In this document: positions 37,298 to 45,607 of the stretch, piece by piece
Layout of the letters: every line of letters begins with the position of its first letter
How positions within the stretch are numbered: the stretch's first letter is position 1
Source: Variovorax sp. HW608
Lineage (GTDB): Bacteria > Pseudomonadota > Gammaproteobacteria > Burkholderiales > Burkholderiaceae_C
Assembly: GCF_900090195.1 (NCBI RefSeq)
Contig: NZ_LT607803.1
Span: forward strand, 2,790,001-2,854,000
Direction of reading: 5' to 3'
DNA length: 64,000 nucleotides
Notes under the pieces: generated by a model
What the model was told of the DNA's origin: nothing
What the model saw: only the letters and a program-made list of their open reading frames with translations
Database searches by the model: none
Translations under genes and position numbers: made by a program

Positions 37298-37655
37298 ATG
37301 GCTTATTCGAACGACCCCGACTACCGCCCGACCATTGGGATCTTGCTGTATCCGGGTTACACACTTCTGGACCTTGCGGGGCCGCAGATCGCGATCGGCA
37401 ACCAAGGCAACACCCTGTTGTTCTGGAAAGACAAGAATCCCGTCCGCGGAGACAACGGGCCCGAACTGGTCCCGACCACGACGTTCGCAGAGTACGACGG
37501 GAACATCGATGTTCTGCTCGTCCCCGGCGGTTTTGGTGTCGAAGATGCGATGGGCGACCCGGAGATCATCGAGTTTCTCCAGCGCGCAGCCAAGACCGCA
37601 CGCATCGTTTCGTCGGCCTGCACCGGAACCCTTCTTCTTGCCGCAGCCGGCCTGC
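37298..37655 (+). pseudogene. DJ-1/PfpI family gene truncated by the IS21 element
   Basis: The start is sound: AAGGAA then ATG at 37298. The N-terminal half of a PfpI/isonitrile hydratase-like protein follows ('PTIGILLYPGYTLLDLAGPQ', 'YDGNIDVLLVPGGFGVEDAM'). The nucleophile-elbow cysteine is in 'VSSACTGTLLLAAAGLL'. About residue 119 the gene meets the IS21 left end at 37656, and the frame then runs 18 codons into IS sequence before a stop. The C-terminal half is missing from the window. Confidence 0.85.
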
Positions 37656-37768
37656 TGCGTATTTCGGCCAACGTGACCGATCATTTCGGTCATCGTGACC
37701 GACGCCGATGAGGGCGTCGGCAAATGTCGTTTCGGTATCGTGACCGCCCGTTTCGGCGATCGTGACCG
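37656..37768. repeat. IS21 end with iterated transposase-binding repeats (istB side)
   Basis: Four spaced copies of a motif close to TTTCGG-(N)-ATCGTGACCG occur: one at the very end, then at about 37683, 37730 and 37751. IS21 elements carry such multiple terminal repeats for IstA binding. They run in opposite orientation to the set at the other end. Confidence 0.8.
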
Positions 37769-37828
37769 CCGGGCCGGCGGCGGGTACTGCGTAGGGGGTG
37801 AAGTGTAGGGTCGGGGCGTGGGGTCAGG

Positions 37829-38668
37829 TCAGGATTTGGCCTCCTGAGTTGTCTTTTTCGTCTTGCTTGCCACACCTGCGTTGCGTCCCGTGCGACGTGA
37901 TTCGCCTTCGAGCGTGAAGCGCCGGCAGTGCTGCATCAAGCGGTCGAGGATTGCGTCGGCCAGGGTCGGATCTCCCAGCCATGCGTGCCAGTGCTCAACG
38001 GGCAACTGGTGCGTGATGACCGTGGCGCGCTGCGCGCTGCGGTCGTCGATGATCTCCAGCAGGTCGGCACGGGTGGATGCATCGATGGCACCCGTTCCCC
38101 AATCGTCCAGCACAAGGACGTCCACCTTGGCCAGCTGCTGCAGCCAACGCCGGAAGCTGCCCGCCCCGTGCAGGATGCGCAGCTCCTCGGCCAGGCGCGG
38201 CACGCGCAGGTACTGCGCCGAGTGCCCTTGGCGGCAGGCGTATTGCGCCAGGGCACACGCCAACCAGGTCTTCCCCAGGCCCGTGGCCCCGGCGAAGCAG
38301 ACCGTCTCGCCGCGCTCGATCCACGTGGACAGCGCCAGACCCATCAACGTCGAGCGATCGATGCCGCGGATGCCCTCGAAGCTCGCGTCCTCCAGCGTCG
38401 CGGTCGTGTACTTCAGCTGGGCCCGCTGCAGCAGTCGGGTGCGCTTGCGGTCGTTGCGGGCATAGACCTCTCGCTCAACCAGCAGGGCCAGGCGTTCGTC
38501 GAAGGACAGGCCCAGGCAGTCGGCCTGCTCGTGTTGCTGCTGCAGCGCGTCGGCGAAGCCTTGGAGCTTGAGGGAGCGCAGTTGGGCGATGGTGGCGTTA
38601 TTGAGCATGGGGATCAGCGTTGTTTGGTGGTTTACAGGCAGCGAAGGCGTCATGGCGGGTTGCATCAT
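37829..38668 (-). CDS. istB: IS21 helper ATPase IstB
   Basis: A 279-residue AAA+ ATPase that assists IstA in target capture. Walker A is GATGLGKT at residues 127-134, and Walker B is in 'VDVLVLDDWGTG'. The N-terminal helical domain is 'LRSLKLQGFADALQQQHEQA'. The start overlaps the istA stop by 4 bases (ATGA), the standard IS21 arrangement. It appears intact, but without a whole IstA the element cannot transpose by itself. Confidence 0.93.
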   Translation of the reverse strand: MMQPAMTPSLPVNHQTTLIPMLNNATIAQLRSLKLQGFADALQQQHEQADCLGLSFDERLALLVEREVYARNDRKRTRLLQRAQLKYTTATLEDASFEGIRGIDRSTLMGLALSTWIERGETVCFAGATGLGKTWLACALAQYACRQGHSAQYLRVPRLAEELRILHGAGSFRRWLQQLAKVDVLVLDDWGTGAIDASTRADLLEIIDDRSAQRATVITHQLPVEHWHAWLGDPTLADAILDRLMQHCRRFTLEGESRRTGRNAGVASKTKKTTQEAKS

Positions 38669-39579
38669 TGGTAGTAGCCCGGGCCGCGCACGTTGGCGTG
38701 CGCCGGGCTGGTCCATTCGGCGGGCGCTTCCTGGGCGACGCGATCCCGGTTGTTGGCCAGCAGATCACGCACGTGTCTGTAGCGCACGGTCCCCAGCGCC
38801 AGGGCGCGCTCGCACGCCGCCTCCAGCCGTTCCTTGCCGTAGCGCCGCGACAGACTCAGCAGCCCCAGGCAGGAGCGATAGCCGTGCTCCGGATGCTTGT
38901 AGGTCTGCAGAAGCCGGGTGATGAGTTCGCCGCAGGCCATGCCGATCTGCCGGCCCCACTCGATCAGGCGCTGGGGCGTCCATTGCAGCTGTGCCCGGTG
39001 CGCTGCGGGCATGTGTGCTTCGACCGTGGTGTAGCCGCCGCGCCGGTCGCTGCGGACATGGGCGGCCACCCGCTGGCCGCGCAGCAGCAGCTCCACGGCG
39101 TGCTTCGTCAGCCGTGCCTCCAGCGTCTGCCCCACCAGCGCGTGGGGCACGCTGTAGTGGTGGCCGTCCAGCTGGACGTGATAGTCAATGTGGACCTTCA
39201 CCGTCTTGAAGCGGGCGAGTTCATAGCGCTGCGGCGGCAGCGGCATCAAGGACGGTGCGTCCAGCTCGGCGAACACGCTGGCGCGACTGCCGGGCAGCTT
39301 TTGGAACGGGCGCTCGTTCACGCTGGGCAGCAGCTTGGCGATGGCCGCGTCGACCTGGGCGACGGTGTCGAAGCGGTGGTGACGCAGCCGCGCCAGCACC
39401 CAGCGGCCGATGATTTGCACCGAACTTTCTGCGGAAGCTTTATCTTTTGGCGAACGCGGGCGCGCCGGTAAAACCGAGGTGCCGTAGTAGCGGGCGAAGT
39501 CCTGCACCGTGTCGTTTGCGCGCGGCTCGTAGCGGTCGGCCGAGGCGATTACGGCCGTGGCGTTGTCAGGCACGACGAG
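38665..39579 (-). pseudogene. istA: IstA transposase, C-terminal fragment
   Basis: This fragment carries the end of the DDE domain, with the catalytic Glu in 'RSPKDKASAESSVQIIGRWVLARL', and the C-terminal beta-barrel region ('HIDYHVQLDGHHYSVPHALVG'). It begins at 'ALVVPDNATAVI', directly at the RIT insertion. Joined to the N-terminal fragment with one copy of the 6-bp duplication, it restores 508 in-frame codons (507 residues), a normal IstA length. Confidence 0.9.
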
Positions 39580-39580
39580 C

Positions 39581-39611
39581 GCCGGTAATCGTGAGGACCG
39601 TTTAATGCGAA
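39581..39611. repeat. RIT left terminal inverted repeat
   Basis: Thirty-one bases that are the exact reverse complement of 43438-43468. They begin GCCGGTAATCGTG and end in TTTAATGCGAA. The region 39612-39734 after it is a non-coding leader before the first recombinase. Confidence 0.92.
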
Positions 39612-39734
39612 GCAGAGTCACCCCCACTGCGGCACCACTCTGAACACCCCTTCCATCAGAAGGTCACCTGCTCGTCATTTGGCGGTTTCGTCTATGCCCT
39701 TGATCGGGATGCATCCCGATCAAGGAGACACGCC

Positions 39735-41003
39735 ATGTTTGACCGCGTTTCGCCACAGCATGCTGCGCTGCTGAGGCAACTTAAGCACCAACTCGTTGAC
39801 ACCGGTTACAGCTCAGGCGCGATCCGACGCCAATGCGCCGTCGCTGCGAACTTCCTTCGCTACCTCGAGCGGCGCAAGCTCGCTGTCGCAGATCTGCAGC
39901 CGCTGCACGAGGAGCAGTACCTGCGCTGCGAGCAACGACGATTCCAGCGACGCCACGGACACGCGCCGCGGTCTATGGGAAGCTGGCGCGGCTCGCACAG
40001 CGCAGGCATCCACCAACTGATGCGGATGGTCATGGGCCGATGGCCGCCTGAGCCCTCGCCAGGCAATGAATTCGAGGCATTTGCCCACTCGCTTTGTGAT
40101 GAGTTCGCTCAGTGGCTCGAGCAGGACAGGGGGATGGCCGCCGAGACCATTGACGACCTGGTCGCCGAGGCGCGGCGGTTCATGTGCTGGCGTCACGGCC
40201 AACAGTCGTTGGCCGACGAGCTGCGTTCGCTGAGCACCGCTGACATCGACGCGTACCAGCAGGCGCGGGCGCCTTCGTTGCGGCGCGTCTCACGCAAGTC
40301 GCTGGCCCAGCGGTTGCGCAGCTTTCTGCGCTTCCTGCACGCCAGTGGTAGAACGCCCGACGAGCTGGCCAGCCGCGTGTTGGCGCCGACACTCTACGCG
40401 CTGGAGTCGATCCCTTCGGCGCTATCGGTGCAGCAGATCAACGACGTCGTGCGGATCTGCCGCGCCGACCGCTCGCCGACAGGGCTGCGCGACCACGCCA
40501 TCGTATTGCTGCTCGCTAATTATGGGCTGCGTGCCGGGGAGATCGTTCGGCTGCGGCTGGAAGACATCGACTGGCGAGGCGATCAACTGTTCGTGCGGCA
40601 TTCCAAGACCGGCGCGCAATCGGTGCTGCCGCTGCTGCCGGCGGTCGGATCCGCGCTGCTCGCCTATCTGCGCCACGGTCGGCCCGCAACAGGTGCTCGC
40701 GAGATCTTCATTCGCGCACGTGCACCCTATCGGCGCTTTGCCAGCGGATCCAGTCTGTACGCGCAGCTCCAACGACGGCTCAACGCCGCCGGCGTGCAAA
40801 CCGACGGCAAGCGGGGTCCTCATGCCTTCCGGCACGCGCGCGCGGTCAGCCTGCTGCGCAGTGGAGTCCCACCGAAGGTCATTGGCGATGTGCTGGGACA
40901 TCGATCCGCAGCATCGACAGCGCCGTATCTGAAGCTCGCTGTGGACGAGTTGCGCGATGTGGCTCTGGAGATCGATGAACTCATTGGGGAGGGCGCGCGA
41001 TGA
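39735..41003 (+). CDS. RIT tyrosine recombinase A
   Basis: A 422-residue site-specific recombinase. The N-terminal core-binding SAM-like region ends near residue 210. The catalytic domain has Arg in 'LANYGLRAGEIVRLRL', HxxR in 'PHAFRHARAVSLLRSG', the second His in 'VLGHRSAAST' and the nucleophile Tyr in 'TAPYLKLAV'. An AAGGAG ribosome site precedes it, and its stop overlaps the next start. It is the first of three recombinases thought to act together. Confidence 0.9.
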   Translation: MFDRVSPQHAALLRQLKHQLVDTGYSSGAIRRQCAVAANFLRYLERRKLAVADLQPLHEEQYLRCEQRRFQRRHGHAPRSMGSWRGSHSAGIHQLMRMVMGRWPPEPSPGNEFEAFAHSLCDEFAQWLEQDRGMAAETIDDLVAEARRFMCWRHGQQSLADELRSLSTADIDAYQQARAPSLRRVSRKSLAQRLRSFLRFLHASGRTPDELASRVLAPTLYALESIPSALSVQQINDVVRICRADRSPTGLRDHAIVLLLANYGLRAGEIVRLRLEDIDWRGDQLFVRHSKTGAQSVLPLLPAVGSALLAYLRHGRPATGAREIFIRARAPYRRFASGSSLYAQLQRRLNAAGVQTDGKRGPHAFRHARAVSLLRSGVPPKVIGDVLGHRSAASTAPYLKLAVDELRDVALEIDELIGEGAR

Positions 41004-42367
41004 ACACCTGGCCTGACGACGACTCTGCGATCGAGCGGCATCTGAAGCACCTGAAGCTGCGCAGCCGCGACACAGTAGCGGTCTACCGGTGCGTGCTACG
41101 CGGGTTTCAGCGCTTCGTGCGCGAGCGTGACGACCCGAGCGTCGGCATCGCGACGCTGCAGGCCTGGCTGCGCGATCGTACGGCGCACTGGCAGTCATAT
41201 CTGGTGCTGCATAGGGCGCGCATCGTCGATCGCTTCCTCGACTTCCTGCAGTCCGAAGCGGCGATCCCGATCAACCCCCTTGCCCAGCTGCGCGAGCGCT
41301 ACGCTCAACGATGGAGCACCCCGGTCGTGCGTGCGCTGTTTGCGGCCGATCCACACGGCACGCTCGAAGCCCTGCGCCCGCCGCCACGGTTCGCCAGCTT
41401 TCTGGGCGACATGCTGCGCCGGCACGTCGAGCTGATGCGCGCCATCGGCTACCGCTATGAGACGCAGTCGGCGCGCCTGCTGCGTTTCGATCGCTTCCTG
41501 CAAGGCCGCCCGGAGCTCGCCGGCCAACCGCCGAAGGTGCTGCTGCAGCAGTGGGCGGCACAGAGCCGGACGCTGAACGACGCCTGGGAGTGCGAACAGA
41601 CGGCGCGCACAGTCGCGCGCGCCTGGCGACGACTCGATCCGACCATCGATCTGCCTCCGCCGGATCGGCGGCTCAAGCGTTGCGCCAAGCAGCAACAGCG
41701 CCGCCCCTACATCTACTCCCCGCAGGAGCTACGCCTATTGCTCGACACCGCGGGAAGCTTTCCGTCCCCGTGCGCACCCCTGCGCCCGCACGCGCTTCAC
41801 ACCATGCTCGTGCTCGCTGGCTGCGCCGGGCTGCGGCTGGGCGAACTCGCGCGCCTCGATCTGCGCGACGTCGACTTGGACGCCGGTCTACTCGAAGTGC
41901 GCGAGACGAAGTTCTTCAAGTCCCGAGTGCTGCCGCTCAGCGGCAGCGTGATGGCCGTCTTGCGCGAGTATCTCGACGCCCGGCGCCGGGCCGGCGCACC
42001 GCAGGACGGCAGCAGCGGCCTGTTCTGGCATCAGCAGGCCGCGGGCCGCTACTCGCGAGTGATGATCGAGAAGCTACTTGTCCGGGTTCTTCGGCGAGCC
42101 GGGCTCAAGCCGGATCGGGGCAGGTGCGGACCCCGCATCCACGATCTTCGTCACGTATTCGTCGTCTATCGCATGCTGGCGTGGTATCGACAGGGCATTT
42201 ATCCGCAGGCGCGGCTGCCGTACCTGGCGACCTATCTCGGCCACAAGGACATCCATTCGACGCTGGTGTACCTGACGGTGACTCAAGAGCTTCTGCAACT
42301 GGCCAGCGAGCGGTTCCGGCAACTGGCACTGCGCAAGCTGCACGCCACGACGGGAGCAGCGCGATGA
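41000..42367 (+). CDS. RIT tyrosine recombinase B
   Basis: A 455-residue recombinase, the longest of the trio. Catalytic-domain landmarks are 'AGCAGLRLGELARLDLRDV' (Arg), 'IHDLRHVFVVYRMLAW' (HxxR), 'YLGHKDIHSTLVYLTV' (His and Tyr). The start overlaps the stop of recombinase A by 4 bases and its own stop overlaps recombinase C by 4, so all three are translated in series. All catalytic residues are present. Confidence 0.9.
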   Translation: MNTWPDDDSAIERHLKHLKLRSRDTVAVYRCVLRGFQRFVRERDDPSVGIATLQAWLRDRTAHWQSYLVLHRARIVDRFLDFLQSEAAIPINPLAQLRERYAQRWSTPVVRALFAADPHGTLEALRPPPRFASFLGDMLRRHVELMRAIGYRYETQSARLLRFDRFLQGRPELAGQPPKVLLQQWAAQSRTLNDAWECEQTARTVARAWRRLDPTIDLPPPDRRLKRCAKQQQRRPYIYSPQELRLLLDTAGSFPSPCAPLRPHALHTMLVLAGCAGLRLGELARLDLRDVDLDAGLLEVRETKFFKSRVLPLSGSVMAVLREYLDARRRAGAPQDGSSGLFWHQQAAGRYSRVMIEKLLVRVLRRAGLKPDRGRCGPRIHDLRHVFVVYRMLAWYRQGIYPQARLPYLATYLGHKDIHSTLVYLTVTQELLQLASERFRQLALRKLHATTGAAR

Positions 42368-43365
42368 AGCCGGTCGATCCGTTCCCTGCATTGCTGCACG
42401 CCTTCTTCTATGAGCGGCTGGTCCAACAGCGCAACGCCTCCGTGCACACGATACGCTCGTACCGCGACGCGTGGCGACTGTTCCTGCGCTTCGTCGCCGC
42501 GCACCGACACTGCCGCGTCACCGACCTCACTCTGCCGGCGCTGAGCGCCGGCGAAGTGGCTGCATTCTTGCAGTACAGCGAGTGCGATCGGAAGGTGTCG
42601 ATCGGCACGCGCAACTGCCGGCTCGCGGCGCTACACAGCTTCTTCGCCTTTGTCGCCGAGCGCGAGCCTGCGGCCGTCGCGCAGTGCGCCGAGGTGCTGC
42701 GAATCCCCACCAAGAAGGCACCCAGGCCAGCCCACCGGGACCTCGAGCTGCACGAGATCGAGGCGATCCTGGCGCAGCCCGACCGTGGCCGACTGGAGGG
42801 TCAACGCGACCACGCGTTGCTATGGTTCCTCTACAACACTGGTGCACGTATTCAGGAGGCACTCGATGTCCGTGTCGCCGATGTTCGCTTCGATACACCA
42901 CGTTGCGTTCGCCTGTTCGGCAAGGGCCGCAAGGAACGCATTTGTCCGCTGTGGCCGGAGACGGTCGACTTGCTCTCAGCACTGCTCGAGCGCCAGCCAC
43001 GCACCGGTGATGAACTACTGTTCGTCAACCGCTACGGGGCACCTCTGGGCGCATCAGGCGTGCGGTTCAAGCTCGCGCAGTACGTCCGTGCCGCCACCCA
43101 AGTGATGCCAACGCTGGCATTGAAGAAGGTTTCGCCGCACGCGTTTCGGCACGCTGCCGCGGTTCATCTACTCGCCGCTGGAGTCGATGTCGCCGTAATC
43201 CGCAGCTGGTTGGGCCATGCGAGCCTTGAGACCACCTATCACTACGCCCAAGCCAACCTGGACACCAAGCGCGAAGCACTGGAGCGGCTGCAGCCACCAC
43301 CGACCAAGAAGTCTGCGCCTTGGCGACGCGATGCCAGCCTGCTCGCCTGGCTGGAATCGCTCTGA
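42364..43365 (+). CDS. RIT tyrosine recombinase C
   Basis: A 333-residue recombinase most like XerD in layout: core-binding domain ('RNASVHTIRSYRDAWRLFLRF'), then catalytic residues in 'YNTGARIQEALDVRVAD' (Arg), 'VSPHAFRHAAAVHLLAAG' (HxxR), 'WLGHASLETTYHYAQ' (His, Tyr). The ATG at 42364 was chosen for the ATGA overlap with recombinase B. Longer open sequence upstream is a frame shadow of recombinase B. Confidence 0.9.
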   Translation: MKPVDPFPALLHAFFYERLVQQRNASVHTIRSYRDAWRLFLRFVAAHRHCRVTDLTLPALSAGEVAAFLQYSECDRKVSIGTRNCRLAALHSFFAFVAEREPAAVAQCAEVLRIPTKKAPRPAHRDLELHEIEAILAQPDRGRLEGQRDHALLWFLYNTGARIQEALDVRVADVRFDTPRCVRLFGKGRKERICPLWPETVDLLSALLERQPRTGDELLFVNRYGAPLGASGVRFKLAQYVRAATQVMPTLALKKVSPHAFRHAAAVHLLAAGVDVAVIRSWLGHASLETTYHYAQANLDTKREALERLQPPPTKKSAPWRRDASLLAWLESL

Positions 43366-43437
43366 CTGCGTGCAGCCACCAATGCGAAGGAACTGTCCGT
43401 CTTGGGCGTGTTCGGATCCAGGGACCACATCAGTTCC

Positions 43438-43495
43438 TTCGCATTAAACGGTCCTCACGATTACCGGCGAAATCAGTAGCTGCTGATTTCGCCGG
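43438..43495. repeat. RIT right terminal repeat and adjoining palindrome
   Basis: Positions 43438-43468 are the perfect partner of the left terminal repeat. A second dyad overlaps it: 13-base arms at 43464-43476 and 43483-43495 around a 6-base centre. A further inner dyad pairs 43381-43394 with 43432-43445. The left end lacks the 27-base extension, so the two ends are not equivalent. Confidence 0.85.
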
Positions 43496-44098
43496 CACGC
43501 CGCCGTAAAAATGCAGTGCCCGCACCATGCCCTCGATCCAGTCGTCCAGGCGTTGCGTGGGCGTCGCGCAGGCGAACACGCAGCTGGAGGCGGCCATGGC
43601 CGAGACGAAGACCTGGGCGCGGGCGCCGTCGCTCAGCGCCACCGTGGAGCCGGCGTAGTCGATGAACATCTTCTCCCCAGCGCGCCGGTGCTGGCGCATC
43701 GAGCGCTTGAGCGTGGCGGCGAAGGCCTTGTAGTGCTCGCAGAACTGCGTGTAGCGCCAGGTGCGGCCCTGCGGATTCGCCTCCACGTATTCCTGCCACA
43801 GCAGCATCAGCGTGACGCCCTTGCGGTCGAGTTCGCGGTGGATGCGGCCCCAGTCGGGAACGACGACGGGCGAAGCGGCTTGCGAGCGGGGTTGCAGTGC
43901 CGTCGAGAGGTGCTGTTCGCCCCAGTGCTGGACGGTGTCCCAGTCGAGGCCGGCGGCGGTGGCCAGTCCGACGTACTTGGCCACGACGCCCTTGGAGATC
44001 TTCAACGTGGCGGCGACTTGCTCGTGCGAGAGCTGCGCGTGCCACTTCAGGCGGAGAACATCTTTGATCATGCGTAGAGAGAGTTGTTGCTTGGGCAT
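43496..44098 (-). pseudogene. istA: IstA transposase, N-terminal fragment
   Basis: Contains the helix-turn-helix DNA-binding start ('QLSHEQVAATLKISKGVVAKYV') and the first part of the DDE domain ('GEKMFIDYAGSTVALSDG', whose Asp is catalytic). It ends at 'RALHFYGGVPA' where the RIT element enters; the frame then runs about 22 codons into RIT sequence. The fragment retains its own start and could make a truncated DNA-binding protein. Confidence 0.9.
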
Positions 44099-44201
44099 CC
44101 GCGGCTCGAGGGCAAAAACCGTCGAGGGTAGGAGGCCCGGGGTTGCGTTCTCTACGCAGCACTGCCGGTGGGACCAGCGCCCTTGTTATGGGGCGCCGTC
44201 A

Positions 44202-44342
44202 CGGCGGTCACGATCGCCGAAATGGCCGGTCACGATCCCGAAACGGTCGGTCACGATGAGCCGAAATGCAGGTTCGGTCACGATGACCGAAATGCGCGGT
44301 CACGATGCCGAAATCGGCGGTCACGATGAACCGAAATACGCA
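44202..44342. repeat. IS21 end with iterated transposase-binding repeats (istA side)
   Basis: Six closely spaced copies of GGTCACGAT-(N)-CCGAAA lie between about 44205 and 44338, ending in the terminal CA at 44342. They are inverted relative to the four copies at the other end. The promoter of istA should lie within or beside them (44099-44201 has no gene). Confidence 0.82.
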
Positions 44343-45347
44343 GGCATCCAGCGCCTGGCCTGGGTGGGCGATCGCGGCATGCTCACCAGCGCACGCATCG
44401 AGCAGGTGCTCAAGCCCCAGGACATGGACTGGGTCAGCAGCCTGCGCGCGCCGCAGATCGCGCTGCTGGCCGCCGAGCAGGGCCCCTTCCAGCCATCCCT
44501 GTTCGACCAGCGCAACCTCATCGAGCTCACGAGCGAGCACTTCCCCGGCGAGCGGCTGATCGTGTGTCGCAACCCCGCACTGGCCGAGGAGCGTGCGCGC
44601 AAGCGCGGCGAGTTGCTTGCCGCCACCGAGGCCGATCTCGGCAAGATTGCCGCGGCCACGCAACGGGCGCGCAACCCGTTGCGCGGCGAACAGGCCATCG
44701 CCCTGCGCGTGGGGCGCGTCATCGAGCGCTTCCACATGGCCAAGCACTTGGAGCTGACCATCACCGACACCGCGCTGAGGTGGACGCGCAAGACCGACGC
44801 CATTGCCGCCGAGGCCGCGCTGGACGGCCTGTACGTGATCCGCACGAGCTTGGCCGCCACACAACTCGATGGCCCCGCCGCAGTCGCCGCCTACAAGAGC
44901 CTGGCCCATGTCGAGCGGGCCTTCCGCTGCATGAAGACCATCGACCTGCATGTGCGCCCGGTCTTTCACTACAACACCGAGCGCGTGCGCGCCCACGTCT
45001 TGCTATGCATGCTGGCCTACTACGTGGAGTGGCACATGCGCGAGTGCCTCAAGCCCATGCTATTCGATGACGAGTTCATCGAGCAGGCCCAGGCCGCTCG
45101 CGCCTCACCCGTGAACAAGGCGCTGCGCAGCGAACACGCCAAGGCCAAGGACGCCACCAAGCGAGGCGACGACGGCTCGCCCCTGCACAGCTTTCGAACG
45201 CTGCTGCAGGACCTGGCCACCGTGGCCTACAACATCACCTCCACCAGCCTCAACCCCAACGCCAAGATCGTCATCACCACGCGCCCCACGCCAGTCCAGG
45301 CCAAGGCCTTCAAGCTGCTCGGCGTGAACCCCGTCTGTTCCCAGTAG
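44343..45347 (+). pseudogene. IS1634-family transposase, C-terminal fragment
   Basis: About 334 codons of the 579-codon transposase. The segment holds the late part of the DDE domain, including 'VERAFRCMKTIDLHVRPVFHY' with the conserved Glu of IS4-superfamily enzymes. An open frame runs in from the IS21 repeats, but no native start or N-terminal domain is present, so the protein should be inactive. Confidence 0.9.
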
Positions 45348-45415
45348 CACACCCACACATTTCAAGAATGTCTCGATGAATCATGGACTTGCGTGCGGCT
45401 GTCTTCAAAGCTCGG
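44343..45415 (+). mobile_element. Truncated IS1634-type element (3' part only)
   Basis: From 44343 the sequence matches the intact copy at 61127-63069 in opposite orientation, up to its outer end GTCTTCAAAGCTCGG at 45401-45415. The 5' end, including the first ~240 codons of the transposase, is missing and replaced by the IS21 end. The surviving frame (44343-45347) reads from 'GIQRLAWVGDRGML' to 'LLGVNPVCSQ' and differs from the intact copy at only one residue that I noticed (LLQDL versus LVQDL), so duplication was recent. Confidence 0.9.
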
Positions 45416-45607
45416 ACTAGGCGACCGTTTCTCTTTCACTCCGCCGTGTGAAGACGAAACTTGGAACCCGACCTCCGCCGATCACAAGTCCGAACGGCGG
45501 GTGCTCCAAAGTGGCAACCCGCTGCTGCCCCGGAAAAAAGGGCCTGATCACGAGGTTGCGGTCTAGGCTGGCCGGTTTCAGTCGATTGGATCGCTTCGAT
45601 CAGGAAT

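Larger units (their letters stand above)
39580..43495 (+). mobile_element. RIT (recombinase-in-trio) element inserted in istA
   Basis: Three tyrosine recombinase genes overlap by ATGA at both junctions, the hallmark of RIT elements. They lie between 31-bp perfect inverted repeats (39581-39611 and 43438-43468). CGCCGG occurs at both insertion boundaries (39580-39585 and 43490-43495) and is single in the reconstructed istA. This gives an element of about 3.9 kb with an apparent 6-bp duplication. There are no passenger genes. An extra 27 bases with a palindrome follow the right repeat. Confidence 0.88.
37656..44342 (-). mobile_element. IS21-family element, itself interrupted by a RIT element
   Basis: Both outer ends read TGCGTATTTCGG inward, with the 5'-TG...CA-3' ends normal for IS21. 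The element carries istA and istB on the minus strand. istA is split at 43490/39580 by a 3.9-kb RIT element. Without the insert the IS would be about 2.8 kb. No target duplication is visible: the left flank ends CCTGC and the right flank begins GGCAT. The left flank is a truncated PfpI gene and the right flank a truncated IS1634 transposase, which suggests recombination or deletion after insertion. Confidence 0.85.

Noticed and set aside
44202..44342. Regularly spaced repeats resembling a small CRISPR array
   Set aside because: The units are about 20-25 bases apart with no spacer-sized gaps, occur inverted at the other IS21 end, and are the usual IstA binding repeats. No cas genes are present.
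45416..45607. Possible small gene between the truncated IS and the membrane protein gene
   Set aside because: Short frames exist, but none has a ribosome site or protein-like composition; nothing is supported in this stretch of about 190 bases.
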